From JASFRI01 sp050115015 (lineage in GTDB: Bacteria; Acidobacteriota; Polarisedimenticolia; CBDVAL01): DNA of 13,341 nt. Under the pieces are notes generated by a model that worked only from the letters and a program-made list of their open reading frames with translations, was not told the DNA's origin and made no database searches. The DNA lies in contig JASFRI010000071.1 of NCBI GenBank assembly GCA_050115015.1, positions 1 through 13,341 of the forward strand, written 5' to 3'. The position numbers and the translations under genes were made by a program. Below are positions 5,707-13,341 of this stretch, piece by piece (the stretch's first letter is position 1; every line of letters starts with the position of its first letter).

Positions 5707-8700
5707 GTGTGTTCTGGCATTCCGAAGGCTCGCCAGCTTCCAGAGAACCCGAAGAAGAACAGGAGCGCCGGGACACCCCGGAAGACCACCGTTCGGAGCC
5801 ACACCCTGACCTCCCTCCCGATCACGAGACCGCTCGCCGTCGTCCTGGCGCTGCTCGGGGCCGTCGCCCCGGCAGTGGGCCAGGACGCCGGCGTGATCCG
5901 CGGCATCGTCGTCGACCTGGACTTCCAGCCGCCGATCCCGCTGGAGGGGGTCACCGTGACGGTGGTGGAGCTGGGCCTCGCCGCCACGACGGGACAGGAC
6001 GGCAGCTTCCTGTTCGATGCGGTCCCGCCGGGCAGCTACTCCCTCTCCTTCGCCAAGGACGGCTACGAGCGCTCCTTCGCCTCCGGCGTCGTCGTCACCC
6101 CCGGCCAGCTGACCGACGTCCGCGGCGAGCTCGCCCAGGCCGTCATCGACATGCCGGCGCTGATCGTGTCGGGGGCGGACCTCCTCGGCGGAGGGGAGCT
6201 GGCGCTGCTGGAGATCCGGCAGGAGTCCATCACGCTGCAGGACTCCATCTCCTCGGACCTCATCAGCAAGGCCGGCGCCACCGATGCGGGAGACGCCCTC
6301 AAGCTCGTCGTGGGCGCATCGGTCGTCGAGGGGAAGTACGCCACCGTCCGGGGTCTGAGCGACCGCTACACCGGCACGACCCTCAACGGTCTCCGGGTGC
6401 CGAGCGCCGATCCCCGGCGACGCGCGGTGCAGATCGACCTGTTCCCCACCGCGACCATCGAGAACGTGGTGGTCACGAAGACCTTCACGCCCGACCTCCA
6501 GGGGGAGTTCACGGGAGGGGGTGTGGACATCGAGACGAAGTCCGCGCCGGTCGCGCCGATGCTGAACGTCAGCTTCGGCATCGAGGCGAACTCCATCGCC
6601 ACGCAGTCACCGGACTTCCTGACCTACGAGGGGGGCGGTGTGTTCGAGACGGAGTACCGGTCCCTCCCGGCGATCGCGCAGACGAAGCTCCCGTCGGTGC
6701 CGAACCCCAACCCCAGCGGCCCGACCCCCCAGACGCTGGCGGCGTCCCAGCAGTACGACGAACTCACCCGATCCTTCGCCCCGGTGATGGGGGTCGAGAG
6801 CCCCCCGGAGGGCGACGGTCCGGTGCCGGGACAGAAGTTCTCCATCATCGGCGGGAACCGCTGGGATACCGGGGACGAGGGGTACGTCGGGCTGATCGGG
6901 GCCTACCTCTTCAACCATGACTTCGGGCTCTACCTCGACGGTCAGAACCGCCAGGGGGGGGTCTCGGACCCCGGCGCCGGCCTGACGACGGTGCCCCGCT
7001 CGGACAGCCTGGGGACGGAGTCCCTCACGCAGAGCTGGCTGGTCGGCGTCGAGTGGCAGATCAACCCGCGGAACCAGCTCCACTGGGACCTGCTCTACAA
7101 CTCCTCCATCGTGGACACCGCCCGCTTCCAGTCCCAGCCCGCCACCCGCACCCAGGTCATCCAGAACCAGGCCCTCTACTACATCGAGCGCAACCTGGGC
7201 GCCTTCCAGATGCACGGGGTCCACGACCTGCCACGCAAGTGGACCGTCTCGTGGGATGCGGCGTACAACGAGACCGAGCAGGACGAGCCTGATGTCCGCT
7301 ACTTCCGGAACGTCTACGACGCCGTGTCGAGGACGTCCAGCTTCAACATCCCGGGCGGCGTGACCGCCCAGGACGTGACCCGCCGGATCTTCCGGAACGG
7401 CCAGGAGACCAATTTTCAGGCGAAGCTGGAGGTCAATCGCCCCTTCCAGCCGTGGCTGCAGCTCGACGGGGACGTCCGCTTCGGGGTGAACTGGGACAGC
7501 ACCGACCGCGAGTTCGTCCAGGACTCGTTCACATACGTGTTCCCGAACCAGCTGGGTCCCTTCTTCGGCAACGAACAGGTGTCGCGGAACAAGGCGCTCC
7601 CCACCTACATCTCGCCCTACGACGGCGACCTGTGGACCAACGTGTTTGCCGATCCGGACCGCATCGGTCTCTCCCCCGGCCGCTGCACCCCTCCGACGAC
7701 GCCTTTCACCTTCGGGGGGAACTGTGCCGCCGGGGACCAGCTCCTCTACACGCTGACCCGCGTCGGCCAGGACGTGGACTACACCGGCACCGCACAGGTC
7801 GACGCGGCCTTCGCGCTGGTGGAGCTTCCCATCGTCCGGAGCCTCGATCTCGTGGCCGGGGTCCGTTTCGAGCGGACGGACATCCAGATCATTCCCTCCA
7901 CGACCCAGCCCTGCCAGACCCTGGATGCCCCGAACTGCATCCAGCTCATCGAGGAGAACCCGCCCGGGTCCGGGAACTTCGCCCGGGTCGAGGCGACCCC
8001 CGACGAGGCCACCGCCGACATCCAGGAGGACGACTGGCTGCCCTCCCTGGGCCTGAACTGGGAGATCATCCCGAACATGAAGCTACGGGCCTCCGCCAGC
8101 CACACCCTGGCCCGGCCGACCTTCCGGGAACTCGCGCCCAACGTGACCGAGGAGTTCATCGCGGGCGACCAGTTCGTCGGCAATCCGTTCCTCGTGCTCT
8201 CGGACATCCGGAACTACGACCTGCGCTGGGAGTGGTTCCGGCGCCCGGGAGAGGTGCTGGCGGCCAGCGTCTTCTACAAGGAGATCACGAACCCCATCGA
8301 GTACATCGCCTTCGGCGTCGGCGGGGAGACCACGGTCGTCCAGCCGATCAACTTTCCCAGCGGCACCGTCCAGGGGTTCGAGCTGGAGGCGCGCTACGGG
8401 TTCGGCGCCTGGACGGAGGCGCTGGAGGGGCTGGCGATCGGGGCCAACTACTCCCGCCTGGACTCGGCGGTGGACATCCCCATCGATCAGCAGGAGGCGC
8501 TGGCCGCCTTCGGGCTCGAATCGGAGACCCGGCCTCTGTCCGGACAGCCCGCCTTCCTGCTCAACCTCAACCTCACCTACGACAACGAGAAGACCGGGAC
8601 GTCCTTCGGGATCTTCTACAACCTCATCGGCGATACCCTGCTGACCGGGGCCGCCGTCGGCGCGGATACCGGGGGGCAGCCGGACGTCTACGAGCGCCAG

Positions 8701-8901
8701 AACGGTCTCCTGAACGTCACGTTCAGCCAGCGGCTCGGCAAGGGCTGGACGCTGGCGTTGAAGGCCAAGAACCTGGACATGCAGGGGCTGGAGACGTTCT
8801 GGTCCTACACGCCCGAGGGAGCCACGTCCCCCGAGGAGACCCTGCGGACCTACCGGGACCGGGCCCGGGAGGTCAGCCTGCTGTTCCGGTGGGAGCTCTG
8901 A
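5707..8901 (+). CDS. TonB-dependent outer-membrane receptor with N-terminal carboxypeptidase-regulatory-like domain
   Basis: This is an energy-coupled outer-membrane importer, 1064 aa from the GTG at 5707. Residues 1-40 are a long basic stretch; the signal-peptide core is at 42-58 (PLAVVLALLGAVAPAVG). A carboxypeptidase-regulatory-like beta domain spans about 62-145. A possible TonB box is PALIVSG (150-156). The plug spans about 165-290, with YATVRGLSDRYTGTTLNG (211-228) and the RRAVQIDLFP and GGGVDIETK motifs. A 22-strand-type barrel fills the rest, ending in SLLFRWEL. Cysteine pairs 660/673 and 736/744 probably lie in extracellular loops. The start is uncertain: an in-frame TGA lies just upstream (5698), no other in-frame ATG, GTG or TTG precedes the signal core, and GGAG is only 1 nt from the GTG. 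The substrate cannot be read from the sequence; the PHO-box promoter and adjacent pst genes suggest a phosphorus compound. Confidence 0.9.
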   Translation: MCSGIPKARQLPENPKKNRSAGTPRKTTVRSHTLTSLPITRPLAVVLALLGAVAPAVGQDAGVIRGIVVDLDFQPPIPLEGVTVTVVELGLAATTGQDGSFLFDAVPPGSYSLSFAKDGYERSFASGVVVTPGQLTDVRGELAQAVIDMPALIVSGADLLGGGELALLEIRQESITLQDSISSDLISKAGATDAGDALKLVVGASVVEGKYATVRGLSDRYTGTTLNGLRVPSADPRRRAVQIDLFPTATIENVVVTKTFTPDLQGEFTGGGVDIETKSAPVAPMLNVSFGIEANSIATQSPDFLTYEGGGVFETEYRSLPAIAQTKLPSVPNPNPSGPTPQTLAASQQYDELTRSFAPVMGVESPPEGDGPVPGQKFSIIGGNRWDTGDEGYVGLIGAYLFNHDFGLYLDGQNRQGGVSDPGAGLTTVPRSDSLGTESLTQSWLVGVEWQINPRNQLHWDLLYNSSIVDTARFQSQPATRTQVIQNQALYYIERNLGAFQMHGVHDLPRKWTVSWDAAYNETEQDEPDVRYFRNVYDAVSRTSSFNIPGGVTAQDVTRRIFRNGQETNFQAKLEVNRPFQPWLQLDGDVRFGVNWDSTDREFVQDSFTYVFPNQLGPFFGNEQVSRNKALPTYISPYDGDLWTNVFADPDRIGLSPGRCTPPTTPFTFGGNCAAGDQLLYTLTRVGQDVDYTGTAQVDAAFALVELPIVRSLDLVAGVRFERTDIQIIPSTTQPCQTLDAPNCIQLIEENPPGSGNFARVEATPDEATADIQEDDWLPSLGLNWEIIPNMKLRASASHTLARPTFRELAPNVTEEFIAGDQFVGNPFLVLSDIRNYDLRWEWFRRPGEVLAASVFYKEITNPIEYIAFGVGGETTVVQPINFPSGTVQGFELEARYGFGAWTEALEGLAIGANYSRLDSAVDIPIDQQEALAAFGLESETRPLSGQPAFLLNLNLTYDNEKTGTSFGIFYNLIGDTLLTGAAVGADTGGQPDVYERQNGLLNVTFSQRLGKGWTLALKAKNLDMQGLETFWSYTPEGATSPEETLRTYRDRAREVSLLFRWEL

Positions 8902-11258
8902 TTCGCAACCACACCTGGAAGAACCTGCTCGTCGGCGTCACCGTTCCCGCGGCCATCCTGGTCGTGACGGAGCTGGTGCTCGCGGCGGTGGGGGTGGAGC
9001 CCCTGATCCGGCGGGAGGACCCCACCCGCGGCTTCTCCGGCCTGGTGTCGGTGTTCCAGCGCGACGGCGACCGCTTCGGGACCCGGGAGCTCTCCCGGCA
9101 GCGGACCTTCAACCCCCAGAGCTTCCTGGCGGACAAGCCGGCCAACGGTTTCCGGCTGTTCTGCCTGGGAGGCTCCAGCGCCTACGGCTTCCCCTGGGGG
9201 GCGGAGGCCGCCTTCACGGGGCTGCTCGGAGACCTGCTGGCGGCGAGCCATCCGGAACGCACGGTCGAGGCGATCAACGCCGCCGGCACGTCCTACGGGA
9301 TGCACCGCCTGGGTGTCGTCGCCCGGGAACTCGTCCGCTACCAGCCGGACGTCTTCGTGATCTACAGCGGGCACAACGAGTTCGTGGAGCCCACGTTCTA
9401 CGGGGCGGTGAAGACCTGGGGGGAGGCGCGGCAGCGGACCTGGACGCTGCTGGCCCGCTGGCGGCTCTACACCTTGATCCATGATCTTCTCCGCGACGAT
9501 TCCCCGCCCACCGGTTCGGCGGCCACGCCGGCGTTCGACCTGAGCGTGCGCCGGGACCAGAGCGCCGTCTTCGACGCGGCGGAGAAGGCGGAGATCGTCC
9601 GTCGCTTCGAGGAGGGCCTCCGGGATCTGATCGGCCGGTCGCGGGAGGCGGGTGTGCGGGTGGTCCTGGCGACGGTTCCCGCCAACCTGCGGGACTGGCG
9701 GCCGCAGCGCTCCATCGCCGGAGCCGAGGGCGGCTCCGACGACTGGCTCGACCGTTTCACACGCGGCGGCGAACTCCTCGAGTCCGGCCATGGCGGGGAG
9801 GCGGTGCCCCTGCTGGAGGAAGCCGCCTCCATCGAACCGGGTCACGCCGGGACGCGGTTCCGGCTCGCCCGGGCCTACGAGGCCGCGGACCGCTATGACG
9901 AGGCCCGCGAAGCCTACGGACGGGCCTGTGACCTGGATGCCTCCCCGATCCGCCGCCTCTCGGCGATCAACGATGCCATCCGGCGGGTGGCGGCGGAGGA
10001 GGAGGGCGCCGACCTGCTGTTCGTGGACGTCGAGCGGACCCTGGAAACGGAGAGCGAGCACGGCCTCATCGGCTTCAACTGGATCGAGGACTACGTGCAT
10101 CCGACCCAGCAGGGCCACCGGAGGATCGCCCTGGCCATCTGGGACGCGATGGAGCGGGCGGGATGGCTCGGCCCGCCGCGGCCCGCGGACCCGGAGCTGT
10201 TCCGGCGGGTGACCGCCCGACGAGGGGAGGTTGAGGCGGAAAACCCCCGGTTCCTCTACAACACCGCCGTGGTCCTGCAGCAGCAGGGCCGGGCCGCCGA
10301 GGCGATGGAGGAGTACCGGCGGGCGATCGACCTGGCCCCGGACTACGACGGCGCCCGGCTGAACCTGGGGGACCTGCTGCTGGCGGCGGGCCGGGTCGAC
10401 GAGGCCATCGCGCAGTTCCGCGCGATCCTGGACCATGACCCCGACAACCCGGATGCCCGCCGCAACCTGGGGGCCGCCCTGACCCGGGCCGGCCGCGCCG
10501 GGGAGGCCCGCGTCGAGCTGGAGAGGGCGGTGGCCCGGGACCCGTCGGCTCAGGCATACAACAACCTCGGGAGCGCCCTGGAGGCCGGGGGGGACCTCGA
10601 CGGCGCGATCCGGGAGTACCGCGAGGCGATCCGCGCCGACCCCGAGTACGCCCGGGCCCATCGCAACCTCGGGAGCCTGCTGCAGGCCCAGGCGCGATAC
10701 GAGGAGGCCGAGGAGCATCTCCGGGAGGCGGTCCGGCTGGATCCCGCCTCGGCGGCCGCGCAGAACAACCTGGGAGCGCTGCTGCGGGAGCGCGGCCTCG
10801 GGGAGGAGGCGGAGGTTCACCTTCGCAACGCCCTCCGCCTGGATCCGGACCTGGCGGAGGCCCACCTCGGCCTGGCGCTACTCCTGCGGGAGCGGGGCGA
10901 TCCGGAGGGCGCCGCCGCGGAGCTGGAGGCCTGCCTGCGTACCGACCCGGAGTCGGTTGCCGCCCACAACAACCTCGGAAGCCTGCTGCAGGGGGCCGGG
11001 AAACTCGAGCCGGCGCTGGACCATTTCCAGGAGGCTCTCCGCCTGCAGCCCGACTCGGTGGAGGCACGCTTCAACGTCGGGATCGTCCTGCTCTTCCTGG
11101 ACCGCGCCGACGAGGCCCGTCCCCATCTCCGGGAGGCCATCTCCGGGAACGTGCAGGTCCGGAGGTTTGCCGAGCGCCTTGCCGGGGATCTGGCCGGCAG
11201 CGGGCAGCCCGGCGCGGCCGACCGGGCGGCGGTGCTGGAGGAAGTCCTCGGCGAGTGA
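8889..11258 (+). CDS. Membrane-anchored SGNH/GDSL hydrolase with tetratricopeptide repeats
   Basis: Predicted 789 aa. A membrane anchor is at about residues 12-36. The SGNH esterase-type domain keeps all four catalytic blocks: Ser96 in LGGSSAYG, Gly133 in NAAGTSYG, Asn163 in SGHNEF, and Asp401/His404 in DYVHPTQQGH. It is interrupted at about 292-355 by an insert of one to two TPR-like helices. Nine TPRs follow at about 453-754 with near-perfect 34-residue spacing; one (554-586) has 33. The substrate is unknown: SGNH enzymes deacylate or deacetylate lipids and glycans, and TPRs bind partners. The start is chosen as GTG 8889, overlapping the receptor stop by 13 nt; its nearest GGAGGT is 15 nt upstream, which is far. 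CTG 8898 and ATT 8901 sit closer to GGGAG but are rarer. The overlap implies co-transcription and coupling with the receptor. Confidence 0.85.
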   Translation: MGALIRNHTWKNLLVGVTVPAAILVVTELVLAAVGVEPLIRREDPTRGFSGLVSVFQRDGDRFGTRELSRQRTFNPQSFLADKPANGFRLFCLGGSSAYGFPWGAEAAFTGLLGDLLAASHPERTVEAINAAGTSYGMHRLGVVARELVRYQPDVFVIYSGHNEFVEPTFYGAVKTWGEARQRTWTLLARWRLYTLIHDLLRDDSPPTGSAATPAFDLSVRRDQSAVFDAAEKAEIVRRFEEGLRDLIGRSREAGVRVVLATVPANLRDWRPQRSIAGAEGGSDDWLDRFTRGGELLESGHGGEAVPLLEEAASIEPGHAGTRFRLARAYEAADRYDEAREAYGRACDLDASPIRRLSAINDAIRRVAAEEEGADLLFVDVERTLETESEHGLIGFNWIEDYVHPTQQGHRRIALAIWDAMERAGWLGPPRPADPELFRRVTARRGEVEAENPRFLYNTAVVLQQQGRAAEAMEEYRRAIDLAPDYDGARLNLGDLLLAAGRVDEAIAQFRAILDHDPDNPDARRNLGAALTRAGRAGEARVELERAVARDPSAQAYNNLGSALEAGGDLDGAIREYREAIRADPEYARAHRNLGSLLQAQARYEEAEEHLREAVRLDPASAAAQNNLGALLRERGLGEEAEVHLRNALRLDPDLAEAHLGLALLLRERGDPEGAAAELEACLRTDPESVAAHNNLGSLLQGAGKLEPALDHFQEALRLQPDSVEARFNVGIVLLFLDRADEARPHLREAISGNVQVRRFAERLAGDLAGSGQPGAADRAAVLEEVLGE

Positions 11259-11351
11259 TCCCCTCGGTCATGGCGAAGCCCGGCCGTTTCGCGTCCCGCC
11301 ACCCTGGAAAAGCGCGAGCCATGCAGGTTCCAGCCGATCGGCTTCGTGAAG

Positions 11352-11396
11352 ACGTCACCCGTCCGTCTCCGGACCGTAACAGGCCGCCGGTAAAGT
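11352..11396 (+). promoter_or_regulatory. PHO-box-like promoter of the secreted beta-repeat protein
   Basis: Three half-sites at 11-bp pitch, ACGTCAC (11352), CCGTCTC (11363) and CCGTAAC (11374), each keep the GT-x-(A/T)-C core of CTGTCAC. The last ends exactly 10 nt before TAAAGT (11391-11396), a fair -10. The predicted transcript start is near 11403, giving a leader of about 147 nt. The same 44-bp layout occurs at 5436-5479. Confidence 0.5.
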
Positions 11397-11430
11397 CTCA
11401 CGGCAGCAATCCACAAATGTCCGCCGTGAG
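11397..11430. repeat. 8-bp inverted repeat at the predicted transcript start
   Basis: CTCACGGC (11397-11404) and GCCGTGAG (11423-11430) are perfect inverted repeats 18 bp apart. The left arm begins right after the -10 hexamer, so most of it would not be in the RNA. A DNA operator overlapping the start site is therefore more likely than an mRNA hairpin, unless the real start is farther upstream. Confidence 0.4.
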
Positions 11431-11549
11431 GCCTGTGTGTGGGGGAACCCGGAATCCTCAGCCGAGCAGGGAAACACATTCGGTCCGCGGGGCTATTTCC
11501 GCCGTATCGCTCTCGTTTCGAGGCCATCCACCAAAGGGGGAGGAGCAAG

Positions 11550-13341
11550 ATGAATCGTCATGCCTGGCTCTGGGCCACCGCCCTGATGACCGCCCTGGTC
11601 ATCTCGGCGATGCCCGCCGCAGCAGCCACCATCAATGTCTTCAGTCCAATCAACGCGGATGAAACCTGGACGAACGACAACACCTACATCCTCACGGAGC
11701 CGGTTTACGTCACCATGGGTGCGACCCTCACGATCCAGGAGGGGACCGTCATCCGCGGCGAGGGCGAGTCGGCCCCCGCGGCGAACGATCCGGGAGCCCT
11801 GATCATCACCCGTGACTCGAAGATCAAGGCCCTCGGCACGCCGAAGAACCCCATCGTCTTCACGGACCTGTTCGACGACAACATCGGCCCGAACCCCGGC
11901 ACCCCCCCCTACGACAGCGCCCCCAACGTGGTGGGGCTGACGGGGCAGTGGGGCGGCGTGATCCTCCTGAGCCGCGGCTGGGTGTCGAACAACACCGCCG
12001 GCGGTCCGGATGCCAACCGGGAGGTGCAGATCGAGGGGCTGGTGGCGGCGGGCGGCCTGGGCCTCTACGGCAACTGCGCCGCGGGAGCTCTCTACAGCGG
12101 CGACCTGCGCTACGACGCGATGAACTGCAACGAGTACGACTCGGGCGGGATGCGCTACGTGTCGATCCGCTACGGCGGCTTCAACCTGTCGGCGGCCAAC
12201 GAGATCAACGGCCTGACCCTGGGCGGCATCGGCCGCCCGACCCAGCTCGAGTACATCGAGGTCTTCCAGAACCAGGACGACTCCGTCGAGTGCTTCGGCG
12301 GTGCCCCCCAGATGAAGCGGATGGTGTTCTTCGGCCCCGGCGACGACGGTCTGGACTACGACGAGGGTTACTCCGGCAAGGCGCAGTTCGTCTTCCTGGC
12401 CCAGAGCCTCCCCGGCGACAAGGGGGGCGAGCACGACGGCGGGAACAGCCCCGACGGCAGTCGCCCCTTCGCCATCCCCACGTTCTACAACGTGACCTCC
12501 ATCGGCGTGGGGCCCGGCGCGGGCTCGACCAACACGGCGCTGAACCTGCGGGACAACGCCGGCGGCCGCTACTACAATAGCCTGTTCGCCGACTGGGGCG
12601 GCGCCGCGATCCAGATCGAGGGCGTGAGCTGCTCCGGCGGCGACTGCTCTGTCGGCCCGGTGGGACCGAACACCAGCGCCGAGCGCGCGAACACAGCGTA
12701 CAACCCCGCCGGCGAGTGCCTCAGCGCGGACGGATCTACGTTCCGGGGCTCTTCGTGCAGCTCCGACTTCGACTGCGCCCCGGCCTCGGCCACCTGCCCC
12801 GGATGCCAGGTCGGCGACTACTGCAAGTTCGGGTTCTACGGGCCGCCGGACTCGACCTACCAGCTGGAGCTGACGAACAACGAGTGGTACTGCGTGCAGC
12901 GCCAGGAGGACTTCTGTTTCGGCGGTGCCGTGGACGACGACGGCACCTCCGGCTGCGGCGACATCGACACCGGCGAGCTGGAATACACCGGCGACGCGGG
13001 CAAGACCGGCGCCGACGTGCCCGGCGGTCTGTTCAACCTCAACCGTTACGAGTCCTGCGCCGACCCGCTGCCGATCCGCCAGCTCACGCGGTTCGGCGGT
13101 CCGGCCACGCCGGTCGCGCAGGTCGACCCGCGGCCCGCTGCGGGTTCCAAGCTCTCCTGCGCCACCCCGGGCAACTGCCGTGCGGTGCCGAACGACGGGT
13201 TCTTCGAGTCCGCCGGCTTCCAGGGCGCCTTCGACGGGATGAACTGGGCGGAGGGCTGGACGAACATGTCCCGCCTCGGTTACTTCCCGCCGAAGCCCCA
13301 GGTGCCCGTCGTCGCGGACATCGTGGTCGACACGCTCTGGA
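11550..13341 (+). CDS. Secreted Cys-rich beta-repeat protein of the kind often found beside TonB-dependent receptors (C-terminus off window)
   Basis: The reading frame is open for 597 codons to the window edge. The ATG at 11550 follows a strong ribosome site (GGGGGAGGAG, 4 nt spacing). The signal peptide is MNRHAWLW plus a hydrophobic core, with cleavage near PAAAA (22-26). Repeating turns resemble a right-handed beta-helix fold: GATLTIQEGTVIRG (57-70), IVFTDL (102-107), GQWGGVILLSRGW (132-144), NEINGLTLGGIGRP (217-230), DDSVECFGG (243-251) and DDGLDYDEGYSG (265-276). This succession matches, from memory, a family common in Bacteroidota and related phyla encoded next to TonB receptors. A Cys-rich insert (about 361-470, 11 of 17 cysteines) is unusual for the family. 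The closing module GFQGAFDGMNWAEGW (556-570) is family-typical. The function is unproven; a surface ligand-binding partner of the receptor is plausible. It has its own PHO-box-like promoter, 291 bp after the previous gene. Confidence 0.85.
   Translation, partial: MNRHAWLWATALMTALVISAMPAAAATINVFSPINADETWTNDNTYILTEPVYVTMGATLTIQEGTVIRGEGESAPAANDPGALIITRDSKIKALGTPKNPIVFTDLFDDNIGPNPGTPPYDSAPNVVGLTGQWGGVILLSRGWVSNNTAGGPDANREVQIEGLVAAGGLGLYGNCAAGALYSGDLRYDAMNCNEYDSGGMRYVSIRYGGFNLSAANEINGLTLGGIGRPTQLEYIEVFQNQDDSVECFGGAPQMKRMVFFGPGDDGLDYDEGYSGKAQFVFLAQSLPGDKGGEHDGGNSPDGSRPFAIPTFYNVTSIGVGPGAGSTNTALNLRDNAGGRYYNSLFADWGGAAIQIEGVSCSGGDCSVGPVGPNTSAERANTAYNPAGECLSADGSTFRGSSCSSDFDCAPASATCPGCQVGDYCKFGFYGPPDSTYQLELTNNEWYCVQRQEDFCFGGAVDDDGTSGCGDIDTGELEYTGDAGKTGADVPGGLFNLNRYESCADPLPIRQLTRFGGPATPVAQVDPRPAAGSKLSCATPGNCRAVPNDGFFESAGFQGAFDGMNWAEGWTNMSRLGYFPPKPQVPVVADIVVDTLW

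Noticed and set aside
8850..10865. 671-codon minus-strand frame opposite the SGNH/TPR gene
   Set aside because: The plus frame has all SGNH blocks and regular TPRs; the minus frame has only compositional bias.
10248..11150. DNA direct repeats or CRISPR-like array in the 3' part of the SGNH/TPR gene
   Set aside because: The 102-bp periodicity comes from the 34-residue TPR units and is degenerate at DNA level; there are no identical repeats with unique spacers.
11259..11350. Intrinsic terminator after the SGNH/TPR gene
   Set aside because: Only a short palindrome (CCGATCGG) and no T tract are visible, so transcription may partly read into the next gene.
1..13341. Insertion sequences, integrases, tRNA or rRNA genes, attachment sites
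   Set aside because: None seen; no transposase-like ORF, terminal repeats or cloverleaf sequence was recognised.

Overview
The window is GC-rich DNA (roughly two thirds G+C by eye) from a Gram-negative bacterium: it encodes a TonB-dependent outer-membrane receptor and Sec-type signal peptides. Long PstC and PstA permeases, a receptor with an N-terminal carboxypeptidase-regulatory-like domain, an SGNH/TPR protein and a Cys-rich secreted beta protein together suggest an uncultured FCB-group, acidobacterial or myxobacteria-like lineage. This placement is a weak inference; no rRNA or marker gene is present.

Minus strand, right to left: pstS (5272-4298), pstC (4190-1941), pstA (1926-301) and pstB (287 to the window edge, truncated). 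This is the high-affinity phosphate ABC importer in the classical SCAB order. PstC carries a periplasmic beta-propeller-like insert of about 330 residues. PstA carries a periplasmic insert of about 245 residues containing a charged coiled coil. A 9-bp hairpin without a T tract lies between pstS and pstC.

Centre (5273-5706): a 434-bp divergent intergenic region with much regulatory structure. It holds an 11-bp-pitch TGTTAAC array on the pst side, a PHO-box-like promoter, a candidate small RNA of about 90 nt with three hairpins and a U-tract terminator, and a second, better PHO-box promoter reading into the receptor gene.

Plus strand: a TonB-dependent receptor (5707-8901), overlapped by a membrane-anchored SGNH hydrolase/TPR protein (8889-11258). 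After a 291-bp gap with a third PHO-box-like promoter comes a secreted, Cys-rich, beta-repeat protein (11550 to the window end, truncated).

Interpretation: three plus-strand promoters (upstream of the small RNA, the receptor and the secreted protein) share one geometry. Each has 7-bp half-sites at 11-bp pitch, then exactly 10 nt, then a -10-like hexamer, as in E. coli Pho promoters. Placed back to back with pst, this suggests a phosphate-starvation locus joining an inner-membrane importer to an outer-membrane receptor, a surface or periplasmic partner protein, an envelope hydrolase and a regulatory RNA. The pst genes are certain. The Pho control and the joint function are inferences from sequence patterns.
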